DNA of 64,000 bases from Dipetalonema caudispina (lineage: Eukaryota > Nematoda > Chromadorea > Rhabditida > Onchocercidae). The stretch spans positions 24,319 through 88,318 of the forward strand of contig JABVXV010000264.1 in assembly GCA_013365325.1 (NCBI GenBank), read 5' to 3'. This document shows, in pieces, positions 11,930 through 24,213 of the stretch. Position 1 is the first letter of the stretch. The number at the start of each line of letters is the position of its first letter. The notes below the pieces were generated by a model. The model saw only the letters and a list, made by a program, of their open reading frames with translations. It ran no database searches and was not told the origin of the DNA. The position numbers and the translations under genes are program-made.

Positions 11930-14900
11930 CTAGGAAGACATAAGCAAACTCCGTGGTGCTTGATGTACATCGGCTTCTGTGGTCACAATGATCGAACAAC
12001 CGTCTTCACTTACATCTAATGTTGTTAACATCGTTTTTCCGGTGTCTTGCGAAATATTAACACTAAAATAAATTGACAATCTTTAAAACTTTTTTTTATC
12101 GCTTCGTCAAATAAATTGCCAAAAAGTAAATTTTTTTAACAGTTAGACTTGAGGCTAAAAGACTGTTTTCAAAAAAAAAAAATCACGAACGAGTTGCCGA
12201 AAAGTGTTAAATATAAAAAGTGGTATTCATTAAAAAAATGTACTTATAAAAATGATAGTTATTAAAATAATGTGAACAGAAATGAGCCCAACAGGGTCTT
12301 TTCAGTACAATACAGAATGTATTGTTCTATCTCCTTTCCAATTCCCTCATTTGTTCTTCAAATCCGTCTAGTTCACAAGGAACCGATATACACATCTCTT
12401 TATAAAAATCATCATTCAACTTTATCCTACGCTTGGGCAGCCAGATCCACCGTAATTTACATGATTTTTACAGACCACGCTCAACAATTACTCCCAGCAG
12501 CTTTGTTGCTTGCATTATAGTGTTTCGTAAATCGATTTTAAGCTAACTGAGAATTTTTTTTAAGAGACCTACACTGTAGATGGCACAAACCAAACATATA
12601 CACATATACGCAAGTCAACACATCCTAGAATGCAACTTGTTCCATCATGTCTAAAACCTCAAAAGTCAAACAACTCATTTATGCCCTCATACAACGATCG
12701 CTGTTTTTAAGCAGGACGTATCTAATAGAATTTCCTCCAACAAAGCAGTATAATTTTTCTAGAGTTAAGTAGGATAATTAGGTTGATTACACCGGAAATA
12801 AGCTCGTCAACAACATAAGCACCTTGGTTGGTACAAGCTAGAGTATTTCCTCAGTTGTATCCAATATTCTTTAGAGAGAACTATTATCCTTAGGTTTCTC
12901 ATTGGAGTCTCAGAAAGTGTACATTTATACATCTGACGTTTAGCAACACAACATATAATAAAAAAAAAAAAAAAAACAAAACTAACTTGCTAGTAGCACA
13001 TTCACTTTCATCACCCTGCATGCGATCAGTCATTGTTGAATAACCTTGATCGCTCGATTCAGTTCGAGGTGAGACTCGGTATTGCGGACGGACCGCTGCC
13101 AATGGGTTTGACATCCTTTCAAATGATGTCAGCTGGACCAAAGCAACTGCTTTTTCTGAAACTATATTTTTATACCAGTGACTGTTTTTATATCTTATCA
13201 GTTTTCTTGAACTAATTCTCTGGTTAACTTAAATTTCAGCTAATGAAAGTAAATTATTCACAACAGTACAAATTTTAATACCTTTCATGGACCCAGAACC
13301 ATCATAGTCAAGCTGAAAATCATCATCTTCAAAATTTCTCCCACATAATGGTGCACCATATGAATCCGTGAGCGAATTCGCTTCCACTAAACGATTAACC
13401 TGGCTTCGATAACAATATACAGCCATAACCTGAAAATAAAGTTCCCGTTTTTATATATCTCTCTCAACAAAGGTCAGGTTCATTAGCGATCTAGACATAG
13501 ATTACTGCTGATTCATCTACGATGTGTTGAAATCATGTCGTGTAGACCAGGATATCAATATAAACTAAGCTGAAAAGTTAAAGAAATAAAACTGATACCA
13601 TAATCAAGAAAACACTCATTATTCCAGCAGCAACTGGTCCAACTGGTGCACCAACCGACCACTGTGGAGCCAACTGTGACTCACTCTCTAAGAAACCTGA
13701 ACAATAAGTATAAGAAAATCATAAAATTTTTGATATTCAAAATTTAGAAATGAGTTCAATTATAACGAATATATGATTCTTCGATAATAACTGTGAAATC
13801 GAGATCAAAATAAAGAAGCACCTCGAATACGTCTTCCTTTTGTACCACCGAAGCACTGATCAGTGGAGACACAAGAAGGATTCAGGAGAAGTGTTTGCCC
13901 ATCGCTATCAAATGTACACCACTGACATCCCAGTATACCCAGACAATCATCTACCATTTTATAATTTTCACATCTGCAATTATTTCACTAATACACTTGA
14001 AATAAACCGAATTTTAATCAGGAATTTGATGATTTCATAATTATAAAACTGTACGTCTTGTTTATTTATAGAAATTTAAAGTATCAGCTGGTTAGATTAA
14101 ATGTTATCAGAAGTTTCCAATAAAAATTATAAAAGAAACAGTACTTGATACTGATACATTCTGACAATACAGTTTTCTGCAACGGCCTAGCACTGAATGG
14201 AATGATCGTAGCCATTATCGGACATTCCTCTAGATCTGAACATTCCACATTTGATACAAAGGAGGTTTTCTGAAAATGCGCGAAAATGAATTGCTTCGAA
14301 TTCCTAAATTTTTCATAAAATGACAATTTGTTGTTGACTTGAATGATAAGTTGACCAAGATTTTAATGCTTCCTAATATCCTACTAAAACACTAATCAGA
14401 AACCTGATGCATCCTAAGGCTTTCTGTCAAGAAAAACCGATAAAAATTATGTTTAAAAAATACCAACTATGATGAATAGGTCAATTATACTACATTCTAC
14501 ATCACAAATCATAACCACATATGCAATATATTGCAAGTATTTGTCAACAAATTACCCGATAAAGTGAAGCGTTTGACGAACTGACTGCACATTGTGTATG
14601 ACAATTTAATGGGCACTGACAAGGGCACTCACATTCTGCATCATCGAAACGTGTGCAAAGGAGACAACGACGGTCGCTGATTGAACATGGACAAAAAGCC
14701 TACAATATCAGTGGTTACACCCATACTTATATTTAAGACTATGAAGAAGAAAACCGAAGATGAAGCTTTCTGTTGAGAAAGTTTCTGTTTGTTTAGTAAT
14801 TGTCATGAGAACTATTACCAAATACCAAAATATGATTCATTTATAGAGTGCAATGAATGACAGAAAGCTAAATAAGCAAAATTTCTAAGAATTACTTGAA

Positions 14901-17900
14901 TGGGATGCTGTGGGTCACAACTTTCATTTATAAGAGCAAGAAACAAATTTGTTTGTGGCACTGGAATCACTTCCGCACGAATGCTTCCCAATTTCATACC
15001 AGCTACTGAGCTGGTATCATCACATGGGATCTGAAGATTTATTAGTCATCGATTAAAACATCGGTTATCCTAATTCAAAAAAAAGACTCAATGGTCTAAA
15101 AAATTTCGTCTGAAACAGTCCACAACAAAGGAAACTCTAATTCTAGTACAAAAAATGCATAAAGCTTTGCATGATTTTGGAAAATATGTTCTATAAAAAA
15201 ATTATGAAAATTTGCATAAAAATTTTTTTAGAATTCTAGTGTAAGCGTCCTCTGCTAGGAAAAGCAGAATCACGACAGTTGAGTAAATTATTCCTTATAC
15301 CTAAAAAAATAAAAATATATATAAATATACAAAATAAAAAATAAATTTAAAAACAAATTTACGGTCAAAGCGTCTGAATACGAAATATTGAATCGGAAGA
15401 AACGTTCAACTGAGCGAGTAGTCCATTGCATACACTGTCTTTTTTGTACAAATTTTGTTTTTGCGATTAAATATGTTGCAAGTTGAGGTTCTAGATAACT
15501 AATATGGGAACGTTCAACGGCATTCCACGAAACGCTTCTACCATAGGACCGAGTTTTTTTACTGGAGACACTTGTTTCTATTCCGTGTGAAATCACGTTG
15601 CCCAAGTCATCAAACAAAACGCAACGCCGTGACTGAAAATCATTAAAAATTGAAGATTACATTAGGTTCAAAGATGCATCGCCATGTTTGTCATTTCAAA
15701 TACGTGAAAATTCATTGTGAACTTTAATTCAATTATATGCCTCCTTAAAGAGGATTATAATAGGCATTATGGCAAACGAGAAAAAAATGAACCTCTTTGC
15801 AAACGTTAATTGCGCTTCGCAGCAATTTCGAGAAAAACCCTACGGTTACATCCATTGCAACGACAGCAAAAACCTGGTCTTTGGAATTGTGCATACTTCC
15901 AGCTTGACCTAAAAATCACTTCTAAAATTTGGAAGGAGAAAAATTCCATAGACAAGTGCCTAAAGAAAATAGTAAATCCTAAAGACTAAAAATTATGAAT
16001 TTGCCTTCGAAAATAGCAGTTGAAATCGTTACAACTTGTCCTACATTATCTTCCAAGAATGGCCCTGTCACAACGATTCTTCCAGGAAATTCATTAGCAC
16101 GCACATACCTAAACAAAGATGAAATGAAAGAAAGAAAACCATATCTACATATCATTTTTGATTCACATCGAGACAAAAACTTTTAGTTGTAAGAATTAAC
16201 ATCCTCGAAATAAAGTTCGAAGTACTCTAACATGAAATGTTCCATTTCTTACACTGACTCATCTGCATAGAACTTTACCTACAACTACTGATATAAAATT
16301 AAAGCCCTTTCAAAGCATTAAAATAATACTTGACACCTCAGTAAATACCAATTTTTGAAAAACAGCAACCCAAATAGACGAAAAAATTGCAGAAGGTCAG
16401 ACAAATCAATAAACTCGAAGTTCTTAAGTGTGAGAATGTAATAAAACCAACCACAATTGTAAGTCAGGTTCATAATTGTCCTGAATTACAGTTGCCGGAT
16501 AAGTGATCATAACACCTCGTGAAGTTGCAATATAACGTCGCAAGACAAATTCATGTGAATTACTAGCTGCTTTATCACGCCAGTATGGTATAATACCGGA
16601 TAGTGCACCAACATGTTCACGAACACTCAACCGAATACCCGTATTTCGAATTAAACCGAAAGGATCACCTCAAGAAATACTCCTATTAGAAGTAAAACCG
16701 GAACTTGACCTGAGAGGAATGCAACTAACGAATTTTTCACTATGCATATGGGAAGAAAAGTTACTTAATAGAATTTTCTCTGCATAAAATCATTTATTTC
16801 CCAGCTTCTTTCCAATTCAGTCCATGTCACATAAAAATTATAGCAAAATGGAAAAAAATACCTAAATATACCCAGTAATTTGCAATCCATTGTGGAGATG
16901 GTGGACGCTGCAAGGAAGAAACAGTGAAACAACTTGGGCTCAGGTAAACACCGCCTAATTTCATAGTAGAAAGATAGCCAAAGTGCGAGCAATAGAAAAG
17001 CGATGAATCTCTCTGAAATATGTTTATTTAAAATGTCTAAAAATTACAGTACAAGCTTTCCCAAAAATTTTGAATTTAATAAAACAACCTGAATATCAAG
17101 ACGATGATAGACAAGATTATCCAATACATATTCTTGTCTTAAATTTTTTAAAAGCATTGAAATTTTAGCCTCCATTTCGCTAACTTTCATTGCCATAGCA
17201 ACAACAAACGGTGCATTCTTCAGCTGAAAAATAATTTGATAGAAAAAATAAAACAAAATTTATGCAAAATAAGGTATTGACTAACTATATATGCTTGAAG
17301 TTTTATGTTACGCTTCAAGGTATTTCATGGGTAATTAATAAAGATAAGTATTTGTTAACGAAAGCAAGCATTCCATAGTTGTAAAAAAAGCTTTCTCCGC
17401 TAAGTCAGTTACATTCTCTTATTCTTGCTCATTCCTTGTTCTTTCCACTGAAAAAGGATTCTAGAAATCTTGTGGCATAGGCTACTTTTCCTTTTCTTTT
17501 TCGAGAGAAAATATTGAGTTGCTGATGTTTCAGGACGAAAGATCTTTTATCATCTGTAATGTATGTTATTTATGGTTTTAGTTAAAGATTAAATGAAATT
17601 TCGTGGCCAAACTTTTCGCTAAAAAAAAAAAAAAAAATAGAACATACTCTCATCCACGTATATTTTAATTTTACTTTCTCCATCCCTTCTTCCTTCACAA
17701 TTTCGAATGAGCCTTCGCTGATTTCTTCGACTGAGAAATGCTCACTAAGCCAGAGATCTTTTTCTGACCAAGCTTCCAACGTACCGATATGTAAAGGCCA
17801 TGGTGATGTTTTACGCATATGAGAAGCGATGATGACGCGACTAAAAAACTTCAATTTCATAATCTTTTGAAATCCCTTAAAATGCCACGTCCAAGAAAAA

Positions 17901-20900
17901 ACTAAATAACAAAAGATGTACAGTTACTCCCACGGTAAGTTTATCAGGTTTCAAATGGTAATTCTCATAGTATTTGCGTTGCCACGATAGCAATTTCCCT
18001 CCCTCCCTCATTTTTCCCTAAAAAAAGACAAACTCTTTTTGTTAACATAAAATTTTCAAGTAATGATAAGTTTACCCCAGCAGATCGCAAAGGAAAATCC
18101 GTAATCTAATCTTCGCTGGTGCCATGACTACTAAGTCATTGTATTTGATAACATCAGCAATTATATCCAAGTTCAAATCCATGCCAATTACAGCTGCCTA
18201 GAAAATTTCTTTATTTGACAAATTGAAATGAATCTTTTTCCTTTCGAATATATATAGGTAACTCTAATATTATATGTATAGTCACACCAATTTATTATCC
18301 TTCTGTAAGCTGGTGGAGAGAGAAACCAGTGTTGCTTGGTATTCGCTAAAAGGATACGACCAGAACCATTCATTGTTCGCTGAATAAATCGGCAGCTCCT
18401 CATTAGTACCAATGGAAAGAAATTCAAACATTCGAAGTAGTGTCAGTGTTGCATGCTCATTAGTTCCAATTGAAATCATCTGTAATTAACAAGTTACCAT
18501 TTATTGCTTGACCAAATCTGCCCACGTAGAGCTAATCGATGTTAATGCAGTCAATCATTATTTTCAGTATCATCGATGAAAAAAGTATAATACCTTTCCT
18601 GGTATTGTCGCTTTGTTCAAGGCTGCCTTCAACTTCTCGCCAAGTGATTGCTGGTATTTCGTGAAATTCATTTCCGCAATGTTTTTCAAAAATTCGTACG
18701 ACCAAAAAAGCGGCGTTTCATCACCTAGAAGTAAAATTTTCAAAACTTCACCAGGAGAGATCTTTACTTTACTTTTCTATTTCACTGAAAAAAATGAATC
18801 AAGGATTTCTTTTTGAATCGAGATCAAATCTAAATCAATTTTTATTGTATCTAACTCCACCATTAAAGCTATACCACCTCTGTAAATACAAAAGTAATTC
18901 CCAAAATTTAGCACAGAGAAACGTAAAATGAGGACAGATACCTTTCAGTTCCCAAAACGTAGCTGGCATTGCGAACGGTGTTCAGAAAGAGACATACTAA
19001 CAAATAGAATTTAAAGCGTTTATTAACAATAAATCAATCGATCTCATTCACTGCTTCAAGTTAGGATTTATTAAAGAAAGAAGAAATAAGTTACTTCTAT
19101 TCCAATCACAAAAAAGACTTATTCATATCTAAATGTCAGGAAAGTGTACATACCATCGCTCAGTGCCAGAGTGTTAATTTTCACACGAACATTCGCTTCT
19201 AGAACAATTTCCGCCACAGCGCTCAAGACCGAAGCTGCTTCACCTAATTCTGACATTACACCTCTGCTGATGTAAAACAAAATATTATGATGAAATTCAT
19301 TTCTACCATTTTCTCGATCAAAAGCTTCTTCCTGAAAAAAATGGATCTCAAAATCTCTATTACTTTTTAGAAGAACTGATGGAAAAGAATGACAAACTAT
19401 AGAGCAGAATAAGAAGAAATAAGATCATTCCAGAATATAAATAACTCTGTGTTCCAAAATTCCAAAATTGCCCATCTTTATTGTTTTTTTCCAATAATGT
19501 TGATGAAAAAGAACATAAAAGATCATAAATTCTAGGATCTGAGAATTCCGGTGCAGAAATCGTATCAAGAAGTGATAAAAGATCAGCATAAAACGCCTCA
19601 CCGATTTTTTGGTTCTGGATATTAACACCGGCGATAAAATTTCAAAACTAGGGTTGGAAAAATGTGAGTCGAGCGAAACGATTCCTTTTCACCGTAATAA
19701 TGAGAAAGTTTTCCAAAACACTTCATACTTTTATGCATTTTGATGAATTCGCCTTAATTTTTGAGTTATACTGATTTCAAAAAATGCTCCGCTTACCTCA
19801 ACAAATAATCTGCAGGCCATCTGAATAGCACTTGTATGTGAATATGTTTTTTGATTACCTCGTTCAAATGCTTCTATAAAGGCTGTCATTACGGCAATTT
19901 GTTCACTCGTTACACCCAAGAAATTTTGATTTTTGCAAGCTCTGATATTATCTGTTCCATTTGATACCATTATCATGTACCTATACATTCCAAGTTTTGA
20001 AATTTTTACTGGAAACAAAGGATGTCTATGCTCTTTTCAAAACACACAATGCATGAAAAAAATCTCTCATGAAATCTAATCTTGAATCTAGTTAAGAAGT
20101 AAGGTTAGCTAGAAAGATAATGTTGTAGTACACTTTTTCTTTAAGCTTCAAGTAAAACCGAGCACACAGTGACATGTGTTGTTCGGAAAAAATTGATCAA
20201 TCCGAATCGATCGTACAAAGGTTACATTGTTTTGAGTACTTTTATGAAGATGATCACGCATACATAGAATTCAGTTGCGTGATGACCAAAAGATACGTAT
20301 AATTAACTATCTGATTCAAGCATGAAAGTTTGTCCGTCTGTCATCCATCACCACGGAGCATTTAATATTAACACGCTATAGTTATCTTTAACTAAGTTCT
20401 TGGTATATAGAGTTAAACATTGAACTCGAAAATAAAAATTGACAAAGAGCATAAAACTTACTTATCTCCAGGAACAGCACCATCAAGAAGGATTTTAGCA
20501 ACGCTCTTTGCTTTAGCCAGATGTACATCAGAAAGTAGTGTTCCTAAAATATTTGAAGACTAAAGTCAATATTAAGCTATCTGATCAAAAAGATTCCAAA
20601 TTTATAAGCATGTAAATTTTCCGAAATGAGTAATATCTTAAGTGTCATAAATGAACGAAGTTGGAAACCCATCCTAATTTTAGACTTACCAAGTCATCAT
20701 TGACAGTTTACTTGCTTGAAAGGATTCTTTGTCGCAAGATTTTATTAACATGTTGCAGATACTGATGCCAATATCAAAAAGAAGTAACTTTATTCTGATT
20801 AATTTCAGCAGTATATCAACCCGTCTTCTAAATAACCGGGTTGATCAGTGTAACATTTCAACTCTCATTCCTTTTTTGAATTACATATTTTTGATAACGC

Positions 20901-22430
20901 ATGACGTATAATAGGGAACATTTATTAACCATATATATATATATATATATATTTTCCTCTCTTATGCTCCATCTCACTATTTATCTCTAGATATATCGAT
21001 AAATTCTTAAAATAAGCAAACCTGCATCGATAAGAACTACAACACGTCGTTTCTGAGGCAAAGCAGCAGCAAGAAATGGACCCCAGTGTCTTCGTTCATG
21101 AACCGGAAAGGCATGTGCCGGATATTCGACATGTGGTCCACTGGTACCAATAATATACTGCCATCGCACTGCACTATCAAGGGCGTTCGTATGCAGAACT
21201 AAATGCAAAGAATTTATAAAGCATTGTCAGATAATTACAGAAATTACCAACTGAACTATAGGCTTACACAATCGTTAGCAGCTTATAAGCAAAGAGAAAT
21301 TCTCGGTTTTCAAAACCTTTTCGGACATAATGGAATGGAATAAAATGCCTATGCATTTTAATTATAATATAAAAGTTTCATACTACCTGATGTGAGATTT
21401 TTCTCGGCATAATATAAGAATCTTGACGGTTGTTTGGCTGATATCAAACATGCACTGGTCATGTTTACACGTGTACCAAATTGTTCTTCATAGCTTAAAA
21501 CAGTTCAATAAACAACGTTAGCTGCTAGTAGAAAAATTGATTGAACTTTTACGAGTTCTAATTTCTTCTAGGTTGAAGGTAGACAAGATAAATGAACTGA
21601 AATATCACACATCACATGGTACTGAAAATAAAATAACGGCATTTTTCAAATATACAGCAAGCATAATGTTTGCCATAGCAACAAAGGAAAACAATTTAAA
21701 TTAGCCGAAATTTACTCAGTTCATGGTATCAAAAAAAGAAGCTCTCACCTCGTAAACAACATACCTCAAATGTCCCGGCGTAATCCGTGCACATTCCGTC
21801 ATTGATCTATAGTCGCGGAAATTGATCCAATCTGGTTGCGAACTGCTTGAAATATATTTCTTTGTTTCAGCTAATAAATTGAGGTACTTTGCAAACTGCG
21901 CGTCAAGGCGACTTGTTATATCGCGTACTAGTGAAGAATTAAGAGCTGTTCGTTTGAAATCCAAACCATCGATAATTGACTGCAAATTAATCACTAATAG
22001 GTGAACCAAATTAATTAATATGTTATAATATCACAATGAGAGTTTCGAAAAAATCAAACATACAAATCACATCTTTGATCCGTACCGTATAACTTCTACA
22101 GCTAATTATCGTTTGAAAAAAAAAATGCATTTAGAATTTCATATATTCTTTAATTTCTCATTAAAGGAGAAAATTTGTAATTTCGTTTATTTAGTAAATA
22201 AGACGAGGAATTATTCATTAAGTTGACGAAAGTTATACCTGTATGACAGGTACACCAAGCAATTCATTAACTTGCAAGCGATGTGCTTTGTACAATTGGT
22301 CGGCTGTAAAATGTGCAGCAAGTGTGATGTAATTTTCACGTGCAATATCCTGATGTTGATGATACATTGCTGTAATTACGACAAAAGTCGTAATAATTAA
22401 TGCAATCACTTGAATCAAATAATGATGCAT
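11930..22430 (-). CDS. CACHD1: CACHD1-type alpha2delta-like calcium-channel auxiliary protein (VWA and Cache domains), 1254 aa
   Basis: Exons: 22239-22430, 21765-21979, 21387-21493, 21022-21198, 20462-20543, 19797-19980, 19154-19331, 18594-18724, 18288-18479, 18076-18197, 17648-17840, 17089-17223, 16862-16907, 16452-16668, 16005-16108, 15793-15908, 15363-15632, 14896-15030, 14556-14699, 14145-14269, 13822-13973, 13599-13696, 13282-13429, 12987-13155, 11930-12062. All junctions keep frame. The start is the first ATG after an in-frame upstream stop. In order I see a signal anchor ([18 protein letters not shown]), a VWA domain (about 222-420), Cache-like segments ([11 protein letters not shown] at 487; [30 protein letters not shown]), a Cys-rich stalk ([29 protein letters not shown]), one transmembrane segment (about 1089-1112), and a cytoplasmic tail with GYSTM. 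The layout and length match vertebrate CACHD1, which modulates CaV3 channels; I recall C. elegans tag-180 as the counterpart. The MIDAS reads D229-A-G-T-L. One intron (15909-16004) uses a GC donor. Confidence 0.92.
12063..12986 (-). other. Last intron of the CACHD1 gene, about 0.9 kb, unusual composition
   Basis: This intron is markedly less AT-rich than neighbouring non-coding DNA, particularly at 12270-12900. It contains one plus-strand frame of about 80 codons (12272-12520) with no recognisable motif. It could be a mobile-element remnant or an alternative terminal exon region, but I recognise no terminal repeats or element proteins. Confidence 0.35.
19402..19645 (-). other. Coding-like open stretch within CACHD1 intron 6
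   Basis: About 80 stop-free codons on the sense strand read as a well-mixed peptide (for example [20 protein letters not shown]). Flanking exons 19797-19980 and 19154-19331 already join in phase 0 and align to the family without a gap. I found no symmetric donor and acceptor pair to include this stretch. I leave it as intron. Confidence 0.25.
20930..20953. repeat. (AT)n microsatellite in CACHD1 intron
   Basis: This is a short alternating AT run inside the intron between exons 21022-21198 and 20462-20543. Confidence 0.85.
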
Positions 22431-24213
22431 TGAAGTGAATATAAGATGAATGATTATCAATGATAACAGATAAATGATATAGCAAGTTGGTATAATTCAT
22501 ATTTTGATAACAGAAATTTTGCAGTATTGTAATTCGTCACCCTTTGATCCATTTCACATCTGAAATAACGATAATACTACATTATTTAATTATTTGAAAG
22601 TTAGAAATTTAACAGAAATAATCTTTAAAATACTTCAAATTATTCAATTATTTATTCCTAGAATAATATACTCAGTGTTTTAACAATGCCGAATAATTTA
22701 TCATTCCAAAATGAACTTCTCTATAAGCAAATTAATGAAACTATCATATTATCATTTATCCATCATTATTAATCTATACCTTTTTTATATTCTGACATAT
22801 CATTATCTAACGAAAGTTTTCAAATCATTGAACAAAAAAAAGAAAAAGTTAATAAGTTGAAGAAAGAACAAATAAAGAATTTAATAGAAGCAATGATAGA
22901 GTTTAATAAAATTGAAATTTTGGGAAAATTTCATTAATGTAACTTTTGATTATTTATTATTCCATCTATTAACGTTCTATGATTTATCAATAACAATGAT
23001 AACTATAATATATACATATCAAAGAATGATAATATAAATTGTATGGATATGCAAAATAATACATTCAAAAATGATAAATTATTATGCTAAATGAAATTGC
23101 AAAAAAAAAAAAAAAAAAATTAAAAATTAAAAATTTAAAATTTAAAGAAAAAAGATAGTGAATTTTTAATGTAATTCTTTATGGATGATTGAAAAAATAT
23201 TGATGAAATAATAAGAATAGGAATAATTGTATAATTTTTAGCATTTAAAAATGATAATTAAACAGAAGACATCGTATAATTTTAACAAAAAATTTAATGA
23301 AAATATCGACCAACCGTAAAATATTATGCTGATTAAACCGGAAAAAGAGAGGTGAAAGGTTACAAGAGAAGTTATGTGGGAAGAGAAGATTAGCTGAAAC
23401 ATACAGGAATTCTTGATTTTTGTATAATTTATCTCACTTCTCTTCTTTCATATTTTAAACTCTATACTAAATTGGAAGTTAGAGAAGATGTCATACATCG
23501 TATTCCTTATTAATGATTTAATTAATCAATTATTTTAATTCTATTAATCTAAATTGATCTTTTGAACTCAATGAGAAATTATTGAACAGAAATTTTTTAC
23601 TACACTTTTACTACCTATGATAATAAAAAAAAAAAAAGATTTTTCATTCTTTAATAAAAATTATAAATTCCATTGAATATTAAGTATTAATTATAAATTT
23701 ATCAAAATATACTCCTAATTTTAACAATCAAATCTATGACAATAATATGAAACATTGCTAACTTATTACATTATATGCAAAAATAACTAATATTTGTTAG
23801 TTTATTAACTTTTAATTTTAAATTTAAAAAAGAAAAAAAATCTAACATAATTCATTTTATTTTCATTTATCTTCAAAATTTCATTCCTAATCGGTTGCTT
23901 GGCTTAAAATGGTTCATTTAATTTCGATTTACATTTCAATTCTCTTAAATTATTTTATTGAAAAAGTTTTCTTTTTTTTTTTTTCCTTTTATTTTTTTAA
24001 CTAGAAATGATGTTAAATAATCTTTTAATTTGATTTTCCACTCATATTCAATTTGATTACTCGATTATCTAATAATTCATAAATTTTTACAATATAAAAT
24101 TCAAATTTGAAAATTTTTAAATAAATAATTATCAATCTTATAAGGATGAAAATTAAACCTAAAATTCAATGTTATTAAAAATTTCCATTTTTTTTTGATG
24201 ATAAAACATTCAG
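22431..24213. other. Region between divergent genes; missing 5' exon(s) of the plus-strand gene
   Basis: The interval separates the CACHD1 start codon (minus) from the first plus-strand exon I can support. Promoters for both genes, and at least one upstream coding exon of the plus-strand gene, should be here because that exon has no in-frame ATG. One possible start is ATG at 23488 followed by a phase-0 GT three codons later, but such a short stretch proves nothing. A Lys/Glu-rich frame at 22790-22940 looks coiled-coil-like but lacks splice sites. Confidence 0.45.

Noticed and set aside
12272..12520. 82-codon plus-strand frame inside the last CACHD1 intron
   Set aside because: No domain, no splice continuation and antisense to a well-supported gene.
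17921..18035. Apparent extra CACHD1 exon with open frame ([17 protein letters not shown])
   Set aside because: Extending exon 10 to its second donor (ending at 18076) and starting exon 11 at 17840 joins FLCDLLG to RVIIASH in frame. That matches the family without the extra piece, so the segment is intron.
22790..22945. Lys/Glu-rich coiled-coil-like frame upstream of the unknown plus-strand gene
   Set aside because: No GT donor or AG acceptor places it in phase with exon 24214-24395. AT-rich DNA readily gives Lys/Glu/Asn-rich frames.
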